Source: Coffea arabica
Taxonomy: Eukaryota; Streptophyta; Magnoliopsida; Gentianales; Rubiaceae
NCBI RefSeq assembly: GCF_036785885.1
Contig: NC_092329.1
Span: forward strand, 4,030,001 to 4,094,000
Length of the DNA: 64,000 bases
Direction: 5' to 3'
Shown: one piece after another, positions 12,369 through 25,413 of the stretch
Numbering within the stretch: the first letter of the stretch is position 1
Layout: every line of letters starts with the position of its first letter
Made by a program: the position numbers and the translations under genes
Notes under the pieces: generated by a model
Databases searched by the model: none
What the model was told of the DNA's origin: nothing
What the model saw: the letters and a program-made list of their open reading frames with translations, nothing else

Positions 12369-15300
12369 ATGGAGCTAAGATTTCGGTGTAGTGGGTGTGC
12401 TTGTGTAAATTTACATCCGACTTTTTCGACTAATTATCAGCTTGCTTTCATTTTCTTCAAGGTAATCTTCCACTGTTTCTTTTGAATCTTTAGTATTTTT
12501 TTTCTTGTATGCTCGACCAATACACCCTTTTGGGAAAATGTCAAAGGGAATGAGCTAAGAGAGTTGGAATGTTGAGTTTTACGGGCTGTTTGGCTGCTAG
12601 AAAATGTTGGATTTGAAGTCGACAAATTTGGGGTTTTTAAAGGGAGAAAAGCTTGAATAAATCATGGGTTCTTTTTCTATATAATGAAAGGTTTTGTTGT
12701 AGGGGAAATTTGGTTAATTGATTTGAGATCTTTTTTCCTCTGCACAACCTCTTTGTTTTTGGTAATTTTCCCTTTCAGGTCTCTTCTTTACTTTCCTTTT
12801 CTTTTTACGTTGTGTAAACTATTGTTTCCTAATTTAGTTTGAGGGATATGTTAACAAAAGATGACTCCTTTTTTACTGAAAATTTGTGGGAGAAAAAAGT
12901 GGTTTCTTTTCTGGCTTGAATTATAGTAGGATAGAACAAAACTTATATGCCTGCCTGCAGTTGTATGGTTTAAGTGTTGATTGGTTTTGTTCTGAGCTTC
13001 ACTAGAAGAAGTATGGCCTGCAAAGATCGCTCCTTTAATCTGGTATAAACTTCACTACTATATATCTGCAGTCATGGGGTTTTATCGTTTGTTACCTGAA
13101 TGTTTTTCTCGGTTTTCTGAGTAAGTTGTTTAAAGCCTGGGCTTTACAAGCTTGATTCTCTTTCAATTAGCAGAAGATATACTCCACGCAAAATGATTGC
13201 TCCTTTAATCTGGTATAAAGTTCATTATCATATGCCTGCAGTCCTTGGGCGTCGCTTTCTTTTTGTTTGATACTTTAAAGTTTTCTTTTTGACCTTTTAC
13301 TCTCAACTTGTTTGAAGCATGATTCGGGTTTTTCTATTAAAACTCATGTCATTAACGACTAGAAACTAACCTACTACTCCTTGTACTTTTTTTCCATGTG
13401 CATCTTAGATTAAATCTCATTGTCATGTTGTGTAGGTTTTCTTGACATTTGTGTGTTTAGAGGCTGTTTATGCAACATTGCAAGAACGCCCATTGGAGAG
13501 GCAAGGCTTGGAGAAGGGGGATGAATATATTATTTCACATTCTTGCATTCATGATCGGATAGTTGAACAACGCGAGCGACCTGGGCGTCAGGTGTATTCT
13601 GTGACTCCACAGGTCTATGCAGAGCCTGGTATGTCAAAGCCACTCCACCATAGGGGAAGGGCATTGCTGGGAATCTCTGAGTCTTCTGGGCAACAGAAGG
13701 ATGTAAAGCTTCCCATAAGAATTTATCTAAATTATGATGCAGTTGGGCACTCATCTGATAGAGATTGTCAAAATGTTGGTGACATTGTAAAGGCAAGTGT
13801 TAGCTATTATGGGTTATTTCTAATTTGATCGAAAGTATACATGGGTAATGGCTTACACCAATGCTTGCCATTTGTGCTGTCTGATTCACCTATTCAGCTT
13901 GGAGAGCCACCAGGAGCTTCTTTTTCTGGGGAACCTTCTTGTAATCCACATGGGGATCCTCCAGTTTATGGTGACTGCTGGTATAACTGCACCTTAGAAG
14001 ACATAGCTGCAGAGGACAAGAAAGACCGCCTCCGCAAGGTATTGCTCTAATCATTCTTATGCTAAAATGTTTGGAACTTCAGCAGATATCTGCATATAAT
14101 TGTTATGCCACAAACAGTTTAAAAGCAAGGAGATTTGGTATATCAGAGGATTAACTGGTATTTGGGTGAACTTGTAATTGTATACTTGCAAAAGCGTTTA
14201 TTGCCCTGAAAGTTCTGTGTATTTGGAAGGGTGGATTGTGGGCAATTGTTGCATTCTTAGCAATAAAGGAAAGCTAATTAACTAATATGACATGTTTCAG
14301 GCTTTGGGGCAGACAGCTGACTGGTTCAAAAGAGCCTTGGCTGTTGAACCTGTAAAAGGAAACTTGCGGTTGAGCGGATATTCTGCATGCGGACAAGATG
14401 GAGGTGTACAACTGCCAAGGCAATATATAGAAGGTATCTTTATCATGAATATCTATAATAAGCATCTTTGTCCTTTATTGTGTGTCATGTTTTCCTCATT
14501 TTTGCTGGGATTGTTATTGAGCTATTGATATTGCAGAGGGTGTTGCTGAGGCGGATCTAGTTCTCTTGGTGACTACGAGACCTACAACTGGCAACACCTT
14601 GGCGTGGGCAGTGGCATGTGAACGTGATCAATGGGGACGTGCTGTCGCTGGTAATTGCTTAATTGAACGTAGCTTCTTGTGGAGCGACATCTTAATTTTT
14701 TGTATGTTCGAAATGTGGAGTCCAATTACCGAAATTGCTCCTCTCTGCAGGGCACGTTAATGTTGCTCCACGTCATCTGACTGCAGAAGCGGAAACTTTG
14801 CTTTCAGCCACTCTGATACATGAGGTGAGCTGATTTTTAGCTTTACAATATAGAGGACTCGGACTCATCTGTTTATTGAGCTAACTGAAGTTTTGGTGTG
14901 CGAAGGTGATGCACGTGCTTGGATTTGATCCACATGCCTTTGCACATTTTCGTGATGAGAGGAAAAGAAGGAGAAGTCAGGTAATTACATTACTATGATA
15001 TTACATCTAGAAGATATTGTTAGAACTCTGTGGATTGTCAGTTCCTTTTTTTGTCTTCTATGTCCTTTTTGCTACTAGAATGCTAATATTACTCGTTGTC
15101 CTTGTGCTGGAACTGGAATATTATTTTCTCATAGTTATGGGAAAAAGAACTCATATTTACAAATAATACACGTGAATCATGGTGGGAAACCAAGACGAAG
15201 GATTCCTGTATCCTGCTCTGTGATTTTCACGACAGTCCTTGGATGCTGCTAACCATGTTCTTATAACTCCGTCTAAAATGTGAATTGTTCGTGAAGAATG

Positions 15301-18300
15301 TATTTAATCTGTATTCAATTACACATCCTGGAAAACTCGCATGTAGAATTGTGTGCCTGTGTGCATTTGAGAACAAAGGTTATGCACTCTAGTTTGAGAT
15401 AATCCTTTAGGATCTTATGATTTAGAGAGTATTCTTTCATCTGCAAAGTTTTGAAGTAATTGAATTGCCTAATTCTTTGTATGGTTCTGATGAGCTCATG
15501 GACAGTTTGACGGTTTGTCTTTCCTGAAGTGCATTTTCTGTTGAACCGATAATTTTACAGCAGCAGTTCTTGTTTTAATTTATATTTCCAGCACCTCGAA
15601 ATCAGCATATATGATTAAGCAAAACTTTTTAAATGATATATTGTTCTCAGAAGTTTCTAAGTCAGATTCTAAAATTAGGAGAATGCCTTCCGATTACCTA
15701 GTTACAACTCTAAATGTTTCTACAGTTCAAAATTTGGCTCATACAGAAAACCTAGACAGCATTGGCAGTATTGAATCACTCACACTTATGCATAAAAATC
15801 ATTCAAGAAATTCATGTGGAAATCTACATTACATAGAGGATGGTACTCCTGTGGACTTGTGTATCATATTAAACTGATGTAAGCTTTCCCATGTTCTGTT
15901 AGAAATTCAGATGCTTGTCTTCTGTTGATTTTTCCTCTTTCCACCTTTTCTTTTAGAAAATAACAAAGATTACAGGGACACTTGTTTGCTTGCATTTGAA
16001 AATTTTTTCTGGGGATACAAATTGACTGTTAATGGAATTGTAGGTTACCGAGCAAGTCAGTGATGAAAAGCTTGGACGAGTAGTCACGCGTGTTGTGCTT
16101 CCTCGAGTTGTCATGCATTCACGATTTCATTACGGGGTACTTGATGATTCTCTTACTTTGAAGTGTCCTTTGCAAAGAAACATGTTTTTATTTTTGTTTC
16201 TGAAACAATAAAACATCTCTTTAAAAAAATACGGAACATAGTCCACATATCCTTGTTGGGTTTCTCTGGCAGGCATTCTCTGAGAATTTCACTGGCTTAG
16301 AGCTGGAAGATGGTGGTGGACGTGGCACATCAGGTCCGTTATTCTTTTTCTTCCTCCTATGTGTCATATTTCTTATTTAGTTTTAGTGATGAATTAGGAA
16401 AGTGGCTCGAATCATCATTGAAGCAGTCTCCAGGATGAACTCTGGTTTTGAAATACTTAATCTTGTGTAGCGCTTGGTTGCGTGGGCATTGTCGTTGTGT
16501 GATTTGTTCACTTTGAAAAGAAGAAATCTACAGTATTTCTAAAGTAGTAAATAATTTCCTGAAGTAGTTGCTTGGGCATTAGAAGCATGTCTTTTGGCAT
16601 CAACATAGTCTTTTCTAATTTTGGGTAAACTGAATAATTTGCTGCAGGTTCGCACTGGGAGAAAAGGCTTTTGATGAATGAAATTATGACAGGATCAGTA
16701 GATACCAAATCAGTTGTTTCAAAAATGACTCTTGCTTTACTTGAAGATAGTGGATGGTACCAAGCTAATTATAGTATGGCTGACCGGCTTGATTGGGGCC
16801 GCAACCAAGGAACTGACTTTGTTACCTCACCTTGCAACTTCTGGAAAGGTGCATATCGTTGTAATACAACCCAGTCATCTGGTTGTACATATAACAGAGA
16901 GGCAGAAGGTTACTGCCCAATTCTAAACTACAGTGGAGATCTTCCACAATGGGCTCGCTATTTCCCACAGGCTAACAAAGGTGAGATTTTCTTTATGGAT
17001 TTCATCTCTGTCACTCTTGGAATATGCTACAATGTTGAATCAACTCTATCCTTCGGCAAATTTAAACTTTCTGACACAACCCAGGGCTGATGTAAAAGGT
17101 AACTACACATGATTAGTTATAAATAGTGTCTAAAAGGGCTGAAGAATAACTAGAGGTGGCAATTTGTCCCAAGTCCCAATGGATTACCCATGCCCATAGG
17201 GACTTTGGGCGGGATGGGTATTGGAATTTGATATTGGGTTTAAAATGGGACAAATCCCAATTGTACCCATTAATTGATGGGAAATTTTGGAAAATACTTG
17301 GGTACCCATTGGGCTCAAATAGCAAGGGCTCTGTTTGGATTAGCTATTTTTTGGGGTGTTTTTGAAATATTTTATTGTCGCAGTGTATATGAAAAATTTT
17401 TACTATAATTTTTTTTAAAAATATTTGATATACTAATATGGATGATATATTTTTTGAGTTATTGTATATTACTGTAACATTGTATTTGAAAAATTTGTTT
17501 TTTGAAAATATAGCCAATCCAAACAGAGTCTAAGATTCAAAAATTATCTTTAACAATTTTTATAGTCATACTAGCGAATATAATCTAGCAGTCTTCCTAG
17601 TCATTATCCACAAGAATTTCCAGCATTTCAGTCAGTTTAGACCTGTCATCCTTGGACAATGATGAGGATAAATATTCAACACCTTAAGTGCCTTGGCCAT
17701 CTTGATATATGTTGGAATATGGCTGTATTATATCTATTTTTTCCTTTATTTGTTAATCCAATTTTTGGTGGGAATCCTGAGTATAAAGCACTTGCATGTT
17801 TATTTAATAAAACTAAAAGAAATTTAATAAATCAAAAATATTAAAGTTATATAAAAAATAAAAAATGAATTAAAGGAAAAATTATATATAGAAAATATAT
17901 TTGGGTATTGGGCGGGATCAATCTAAACCCATTCCAAAGTGATCCCGCCCAAGTTAGTCCCAAAACACATATGGGTAAGGTTGGACCCAAACCCATATGA
18001 CTCGGTTCCATCTTAAACCCAAGCAAATCCCGCCCATCCCACCCATTTTGCCACCTCTAAGAATAACCATTAAAACCGAATGCTCGCATGCACTACGTAT
18101 TAACCCATCTAAGTTGTCCCTTGCTTATCCATTTCCCTTGTGTAACCCTGCATATCGTTTAGTGGCAGACACAGTTCATTCTGTGAATGTGGGGAGTTTT
18201 TTATCGCTTCTTATCTCCCTCTTAGGAAATAGTATTGTTTCGACTGAATTTGCACTGGTAATGTTTCTATAAAAATGGATGGGTGTGAGGTATAAAGAAC

Positions 18301-21300
18301 TGGGGTCGGAAACCTAATTAACTAGTCTTATAATCTTCTGAGGTACTCAAAGCTGAAAACAGTTTCTGCAATTTTAGAGCGCTATACCGTTCTTACGTCT
18401 TACTATACCTAGGAAATGGGATTTGGTCTGTTAAGGTGTACTCTGCTGTAGATCTGGTGGAATGGAAGCATTTGGTTTGGTATTAAGCGTTTCTGTTTAC
18501 CTCATTTTTGTTTTTGGAATTAATATAATCTTCTGAAGACAAAACTTCTGGTTATTTAAGAATATAAATATGGCCTTTTCGTGACCTTGAAGATTGGATT
18601 TTAAGTTCAAAGTAGTCAGTTGTTTTCCTTCTTTCTGTATGTCTGGTGTTGTGGACATATCTCACAGTTGTTTTGACTTTCCTCCTCTCGTGTAATTGCA
18701 GGTGGTCAGTCACCATTGGCAGATTATTGCACTTATTTTGTAGCATATTCAGATGGATCATGTACAGATACTAATAGTGCTCGTGCTCCTGACAGAATGT
18801 TGGGTGAAGTACGGGGAAGTAACTCAAGGTGAGTTTGTAATTTTCTTAATTTATGGCTGTAGCGTAGAAATAAATAGTGATTGTGAATGACTTTTCTTCA
18901 TGAAAATATACAGGTGCATGGCGTCGTCATTAGTTCGTACTGGGTTTGTACGTGGTTCTATGACTCAGGGAAATGGTTGTTACCAGCACCGATGTGTAAA
19001 CAATTCTCTGGAGGTATATTTTACAGCTTAAAGATGGTGATTCTTCTTGACTTGTTCCCATTGCTTTTCTTGAAATGGTGGATTCTTTTATGTTCTGATT
19101 TCTGTTGACTTAAAAGTTGATACCCATGTGATAGTTTTGGAGGCTTAGGCAGTAACAGGGGAAAAGGTCTCTGAAGTATGTTATGCAATAAAACTACCCC
19201 TTAAGTAGACTGACATTTAGCAACATGATGAAAGAAAAAAGGGGGTGCAGTTCATCATCTGGAGATGCTATCATTTCTCATCATAGGCTGGATGCCTTTC
19301 TCTGTTCTGACTTCTATCTCATCCTTCATTTTGTTTCATTAGTTTTTTCTTCTTGTTTCTTTCTACCCTTGGTGGGTTCTCTTGACTTCTTTTGTTATTT
19401 AGGGGTAAGGGGAGGCCAGGGAGGTGGATAGGGGTTTGGAACCTTTCTGACTGCTAGAATCTGGCTAAAGTGTACAGTGCTTATGCATTGATGGATTGTT
19501 TCAAAACTTCCTACTTACAAAGTGAAACATGGAAAATATGAGTCAGAGACGTGTCATAATTCTTAAGACTTCTAGATGCCCTCTCCTACGTGGTAATAAT
19601 AGTGGTATAGTATTAATTTTTCCCAGAAAGAGTATGTTGGTATTTTAGGTCCTTCCTACGCCTTGCAATGTAATTGAGGGTATATTAACCATTCTTTTCT
19701 GTACCCCTATTTTTAAATACCATTTTGCTAATGAGATTATGAAACTTTTCTTAGGTTGCTGTGGATGGTATTTGGAAGGTATGCCCTGAAGGTGGTGGGC
19801 CCATTCAGTTTCCTGGCTTTAATGGTAACTTGACATCTTTATGTGGCTGACGACCAGCTCTTTTCTAGTCTTTATAATCTCTCTTTAAAATTTGAACTCT
19901 GCTACATTACTAACTTTCCATTAAAATTGTAGGCGAACTCATCTGCCCAGCTTTCCATGAACTCTGTGATATAGATCCAGAACCTGTGTCTGGTCAATGT
20001 CCCAATTCATGCAATTTTAATGGAGATTGTGTTAATGGAAGATGTCATTGCTTTCTAGGTTTTGAAGGAGATGACTGTGGCAAACGTGAGCTTCCTGATC
20101 TCTTTGTCTTCTCTGCTGTCTCTAACAAAATTAGTACACTGTTGGAAAGTTTTCGTGATCTGCCTTTTAGACCTTTAAATGAAACTTCTATTTCAGGTTT
20201 GTGCCCTAACAATTGTAGCAGCTGTGGGGAGTGCCTTTCTCATGGTGTTTGTGAATGTGAAAATGGATACACTGGCATCGACTGTTCTACAGGTACTCTA
20301 TTGTTCCTAGAATACTTTTCTTCTTGTAACTCCAACCTCAATGATGAATTAAAATGTGGCACTACCATGTTACCAAACTTCGCTGAATGTGTATTAGTTA
20401 TTTGTGGGGGATATGAAATGATGTGAGTGAGTGAATAACCAGGTGCCAACGTGCCATAGTATGTGTCCTAATCACTGTACTTCATTATTCATTTTTCCTG
20501 GCTGATTGCATTCAAGCACATTTATGGGACATGGAATGCAAAAAAAGATAAATGCTCCTTTTAGTGCATTATGTTGCCTTTTGTTGCCTTTCCTCTCATT
20601 GCAATACTACGTCTCTTGGTAAATTTTTGTGATTGTCCCTCTTTCTCATCTCTATGTAACATTGTCTGGGGGAAATGCAGCTACTTGTGATGAACAATGC
20701 AGCCTTCATGGTGGCGTCTGTGATAATGGCATTTGTGAGTTCCGATGCTCTGACTATGCTGGCTACACTTGCCAGAACAGCTCCACGCTTCTCCCAAGTC
20801 TCTCAGTTTGCCAAGATGTGCTAAAGAAAGATGCAGGCAGTCAACATTGTGCTCCTAGTGAATTGAGCATCTTGCAGCAGCTTGAAGAAGTAGTTGTGAT
20901 GCCAAACTACCACCGGTTATTTCCAGGCGGGCCTAGGAAATTCTTAAACTATTTTAGAGGCAAGGACTGTGATGGTGCTGCTAAACGACTAGCTTGCTGG
21001 GTGAGTTTCTTCATCTATTGATCTTGGACATTCTATTGTGCAGTGATAAAATATGGTATGATCTTGACAATGATGCTATTTGCCGTTTGTTTTGAGTATG
21101 TCTCTTACCACATACATGAAGCATGAGACAGGGAATGCCTTTAGTGTCTCTGAATGGTAATGAATTGAAATTTCATTGGGCCCGACAAACACTTCTTTGT
21201 TTCTTGAAGGTCCTAGTTGCGAAAGTTAGAAAAATATGAGGTGTCATCAGCTTCCTGTTACACTAAGAAAGACAACCAAATTGCATTTCCACATTGTACT

Positions 21301-21781
21301 GTAGTGTCATTGCAGGTCAAAGTTTGCTTGTGAATTAATTGACTCAGTATATGATAAGAGCATGGACTACCAAAGAATTTTTGCCTGTACAACTATCTGA
21401 GCTTGATTGAGGTCAAACTAAAGTGTGATTGAGAATTGACCGACTGGCATGAATCCTTAATAACTTGGGGTTTTGTGTATTTCATGTAGAAAATTTTATA
21501 GCTTCCAGAAAGGTTTGTTGATATCGTGATGCCAAAAGTTTACAATGGCTTCTGTCTATTGAACATTTTATTCATTCTTGGATTACTGTTTGTACCAGAT
21601 ATCTATTCAGAAATGTGACAAGGATGGAGACAACAGACTACGTGTCTGCCATTCAGCATGCCAATCGTATAACATGGCTTGTGGAGCATCACTTGATTGC
21701 GCTGACCAAACCCTATTCAGCAATGAAGAAGAGGGAGAAGGTCTTTGCACAGGTTGGGGTGAATTAGATTCATGGTTTTGA
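12369..21781 (+). CDS. Leishmanolysin-like M8 zinc metalloendopeptidase, 17 exons
   Basis: Predicted secretory-pathway zinc protease of the gp63/leishmanolysin family, the single-copy plant type (At5g42620-like). Exons: 12369-12461, 13436-13792, 13898-14038, 14301-14433, 14537-14650, 14751-14824, 14906-14980, 16044-16136, 16273-16333, 16648-16980, 18702-18828, 18914-19013, 19755-19824, 19933-20085, 20197-20292, 20681-21000, 21599-21781. The joined frame is open for 840 codons. A hydrophobic stretch near residues 24-43 looks like a signal peptide or anchor. The metzincin site is HEVMH (303-307, split across introns 6/7), followed by GFDPH; the third zinc ligand is probably His383 in GSHWEKR and the Met-turn Met394 in NEIMTG. 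Three Cys-rich EGF-like modules follow (starting [34 protein letters not shown]), then a conserved Cys-rich tail. All junctions are GT-AG except intron 2 (GC-AG). Physiological substrate unknown. Confidence 0.93.
13028..13250 (+). repeat. Imperfect duplication inside intron 1
   Basis: GCTCCTTTAATCTGGTATAAA followed by a CTGCAGTC motif occurs at about 13029 and again at about 13200, roughly 171 bases apart, with partly similar flanks. It looks like an old tandem duplication; no function is evident. Confidence 0.55.
13793..13897 (+). other. GC-AG intron 2 of the metalloprotease gene
   Basis: The exon ends GTAAAG and the intron starts GCAAGT; the acceptor is TTCAG before CTTGGAGAGCC. AG|GCAAGT is the classical GC-donor consensus. 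Using the nearby GT at 13787 would also stay in frame but would drop two residues (Val-Lys) that I recall being conserved in the Arabidopsis homologue. Confidence 0.75.
17151..18059. mobile_element. Non-autonomous hAT element in intron 10 of the metalloprotease
   Basis: A perfect 12-bp terminal inverted repeat, TAGAGGTGGCAA...TTGCCACCTCTA, is bracketed by a perfect 8-bp duplication AGAATAAC (17143-17150 and 18060-18067), which is diagnostic of hAT transposons. Subterminal regions carry inverted GGGCGGGAT/ATCCCGCCC motifs typical of hAT subterminal repeats. No transposase frame is present. Another MITE (17329-17528) is nested inside. Since the intron can still be spliced to give an open frame, the insertion appears tolerated. 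Confidence 0.88.
17329..17528. mobile_element. MITE nested in the hAT element
   Basis: Starts CTCTGTTTGGATTAGCTA and ends TAGCCAATCCAAACAGAG, an 18-bp inverted repeat with one mismatch, around AT-rich non-coding sequence with an ACTGTAACA motif. Its position inside the hAT element shows it inserted later. It is related to the 7737-7937 and 47129-47722 elements through the GTTTGGATT terminus. Confidence 0.8.
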
Positions 21782-24031
21782 CAGCTCCGTGCGTTGCTGG
21801 TTTTCCAGGAAAGTTCCCTTAAGAAAAAGCATGTACATTTGTAGGTTGATGTAGGATTTTTCTTTTTGGGCCTGTAATTTCTTTCTTAATTTTCTCCTAG
21901 CTGTAGGAATAGATGCCATGAGTAGCCCTTGCACTAGAATAGATTCTTCTTCTCCCAGCCCAGTATTGGTTTAAAAGGAACGGGTGGGAATCGAGATATT
22001 CAGCTTTCGAAGATGAAAGCCTAATGTAGAGAGAAATTTACAATGTATGGTAAAGAAAAAAATGAAAGAACAGAGATGAATAGATGGAGAGAATGAGAGG
22101 ATTTTATAACGAGTAAACACAGAGCTTCCGGGCCTAAGGCCCTGGTGAGAAGCAGCTTCCCGTGTGTCGTTTAATATTAATATTCTCATTTTCTTGGTTT
22201 AGGTTGTCGTTTAATATTAATATACTCTTTTCGAAGTCAGTAGTATCTTTGTATCAAAATAAGAGGAGGAAAAAAAGAAAAAAGAAGGCATTGCATGGCA
22301 TATTGCATATTACTGAACTCTTCTGGTCTATGATGCATGAATGAAGACTGGAATCGGACTCTGGAGGAATGATGAGCTTGTACTAATAATTCGGAATCTG
22401 GAATTTGAGGCAAAATGCATCAATTGAATCCAGCATTGATTCATGTGATTGACGACTTTACCACCCACTTTCCATCCCTTTCTTTTAAATCGAGAAACAG
22501 AAAAGGCCATGGCAGCCAGATTGTAGGGTACATGAGTAGATAAGCAGCCAGAAAGCCTGTCTCAGTCCATTTGATATATAATTTTTTCGGAGGCAAAACA
22601 TCATTATATTATAGTCACGACACAGGCGATAAGGCACATTAGTCACCAACCAACGGAGAAAAGAGAATTCTTGAATTTAGTTTGCAGGCGGCGATGAGGC
22701 ATATTAGTCACTAACCAAAGGAGAAAAGAGAATTCTTGAACCCAACTTCTCTGTGTTTAGTTCAACTAATTAGTGTGAATTGATGATCATACTAGTCTCC
22801 AATTCTCCCATTCCTTTCTCAATCTTTGTACCAAATTAAAACTGAACAGAACTCACATCACTCTTGAATTTTCCACCACTGGAATTTTAGAACTAACAAT
22901 AATCGTACTTGAATTCATTCACTTTATCTTCCAAGCAATCTGTCAAAGTTCAATATTTGGCTTGTAATGTTGTAATTGCATCATGCACGTATTTACATAT
23001 ACTAATAGAATGACAACAGAAACCAAACATATATAATTTTCAAATTATTCGTGTATAAGAAAAAAATAGGTTATAATTAAAAACATAACATAGCCTTGAA
23101 ATGATCCAACCCATATTTGATTAATTGATCAACAATACCATGAAAATTAAATGATCCAACCCATAACATAACAATGGCTTATTCAAATACCTATGAAAAT
23201 AGGCCATATATATATCATTTTAACTATGAAGAACCAGTAAAACCTTCAAAACATATCATCATTGTTCTTGAAATACTTTATTACGAAAATCAAGTCTCAT
23301 GTCATTAATTGATCAACTATCATCGCAATTCAAATACTATGAAAATGTCCCATGATATATCATTAACTACAATAAATCCTCTATAAATTAATAACCTCTA
23401 TTAAATAATAATTTTTTTGGATCTTGAATTGGGCGATGAGCTAAATTAATATATATATTTTTTTTTTGAAAATCTTACATAACTCTTTGATCTCATTCAT
23501 ATTATAAATTAATAATTCAGTAAAATTACATATCATATTTCCCTAAAATATGAATCCACTGTTGTTTGTTTTCCTAGAAACCCACTGCATTTTATTAATC
23601 CACCTTGGATCTGCATTTTGTTAGTTAACACCTTTTAAATGGCAAGCCATAATTTAACAATGAGATATGTAAGAAGATTTTGTATCTATTTATTATGAGA
23701 AAATTTCGTTGTTATTTATATGCATAATATATTGTTAATCTGATTCATTCTATGCATTCAATAAAATGAAATGAAAGTGGACATCTATTAATTAATTTAA
23801 TATATCAGTTTATGGATTGGTTTACATTCTATAAACTTTTAGCCTCTTTCAATTAATAGAACAATTCATATTCTTATAAAATAAAACTTTATAAGCTAAT
23901 TAAATGAGTATTTTTTGAATCATAAATACCCTCGATAAATTAATAATTTATTCATGAAAGATTTGAATCAAAATCCTACAATGATCAAGTCTGTATAACT
24001 ATTTCAAGCATATATTTCATCTAATCTAAGT
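21782..24031. other. Spacer between two convergent genes
   Basis: AT-rich, no supported gene. It contains the metalloprotease 3' UTR, a 65-bp tandem duplication (22623-22740), and a doubled GTCGTTTAATATTAATAT motif near 22166 and 22205. Nothing else is recognisable. Confidence 0.55.
22623..22740 (+). repeat. 65-bp tandem duplication
   Basis: A unit containing CATTAGTCAC, AACCAA and GAGAAAAGAGAATTCTTGAA occurs twice with a period of 65 bases and a few substitutions. Probably a local slippage or unequal-exchange product. Confidence 0.7.
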
Positions 24032-25296
24032 CTATCCGGTGGGACAGAATGTGATCAGGTAGTCGGAACCTGCACAAGTGAATGTACTCGAAGCATCATC
24101 GTATGCATAACTATAAGCAGCAGGACAGGCTTCCTTAAACTTCCTTGAGTAATTAGTTGGCGGGCAAGTGTCCGGCGTCGAGTGATCGCCGGTGCAGCAA
24201 TACTGAGGAGTGTTAAAAGCGTCGCATGCACTCTTGCATGCGACCACCACCTTGTCTGAGTCCGTGACCTGCAACTCCTTGGGGCAGTTTTGGTTGAGGT
24301 CCGCCACGCAGCCGGAATAGTTACAGTCACCCAAGCCACCGGACGGCCTGATGCCGAGGCCTACATTGTACCCGTCTACGAGGCTGACGTCGTAAAAGTC
24401 CTTGGCATTGTCTCCGTTGGCGATGGTGAATTCTGCCAGGGTTACCGGTGGTACACCACCGCCAGTGCATTTCAGTCCACCGCAGTCTCCTGTGGAGCAG
24501 CTGCCGTGCCCGGAGTCGTCGAAGTTGCACCCGGTACGGGCCCAGAAACGGCCGGACCAGCCAGCTGGGGCTGAGAGTTGGATGGTTGCACCGGGGGACA
24601 ATGCAAAACCGCCGTCCCCCAGAATTGCCGCCCCATTGCCGGAGAGGGTCCCCGGCCAGACCGTGTGGCTGCAACTGTTTTGGAGCGTGAAAACTGTTGC
24701 TGAAACAATACTAGTCATGGTTCCTGCAAATGTGAGATCAATCACCCATCGATCCATGATGGTTTATCCTCTAAGTTTTAGTGCATACATTCTAAAAAAA
24801 CGTGCGGTGTCTGTCTGCAATCTTGACGTCTTTGGGCTCTATTAGAAATGAAAATGAATAGTACTATTTCACTGGAGTTGCAGCTCTCTTCCATTCTAAT
24901 TCTAATCCAATTTCGGAGCAGTTGTAATTTTATTGGACACCCAGAGGAAGTCTATGTTGTTTGTTTGGAAGCCCAGTAAATGATTGGTAAAATGGCAGTA
25001 GACCGCGAAGGCACGGAAATGTAGCCATTGAAGACAAGTTCAATGACAACCATTTAGCCAATTTCGTTTCTTGAACAATGATTGAATTCATCTTTGTGAA
25101 ACAACGGTACAATTGAAAGAAAAGACCACAATAATGGAACATAATCTTTGCCTTATTCTGAGCATATCAAGAAAAGTAAATTAGTTACACAGGCAACAAA
25201 TTTGGCACCCAATACAGATGAAAGATTTGCAGTGGAGAAGTTACCTAATGCGAGAAGATGCAGAAGCAGAAGAGCCAAGTTTAGGGAACCAGCCAT
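24032..25296 (-). CDS. Thaumatin-like protein (PR-5 family), two exons
   Basis: Secreted PR-5/thaumatin-like protein. The first coding exon is 25245-25296 (ATG at 25296, donor TTAG|GTAACT); the second is 24032-24723 (acceptor TTTGCAG); together 247 residues. This splice gives a proper signal peptide (MAGSLNLALLLLHLLALG..., probable cleavage after VSA near residue 26), whereas translating upstream of the acceptor would give a non-hydrophobic start, so the spliced start is preferred. The family signature is GHGSCSTGDCGGLKC. The mature part has the 16 cysteines of long-chain members (eight disulfides) and acidic-cleft residues of the REDDD type (FWART, LAEFT, DNAKDFYDVSLVDG). The frame is intact. 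No vacuolar-type C-terminal extension follows FCPTG, so extracellular location is likely. Defence or abiotic role is inferred from family only. Confidence 0.93.
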
Positions 25297-25403
25297 TGGT
25301 TAGCTCTAGCAGGAGACCGGAAAAGAGAGAAGAAGCGAGAGAATTCCTGATGTGGTTGGTTAGTGTATAGTTGGGATCGTGAACGTAAACTTAGAAAGTT
25401 GCC

Positions 25404-25413
25404 CTTTTATAAA
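25404..25413 (-). promoter_or_regulatory. Probable TATA box of the thaumatin-like gene
   Basis: On the minus strand TTTATAAAAG lies about 110 bases upstream of the ATG at 25296, the usual distance for a plant TATA box with a short leader. Confidence 0.55.

Noticed and set aside
24724-24757. Thaumatin-like protein starting in the same exon as MDRWVIDL
   Set aside because: It would lack a signal peptide; an upstream exon at 25245-25296 with a proper donor supplies one, and TTTGCAG is a good acceptor at 24724.
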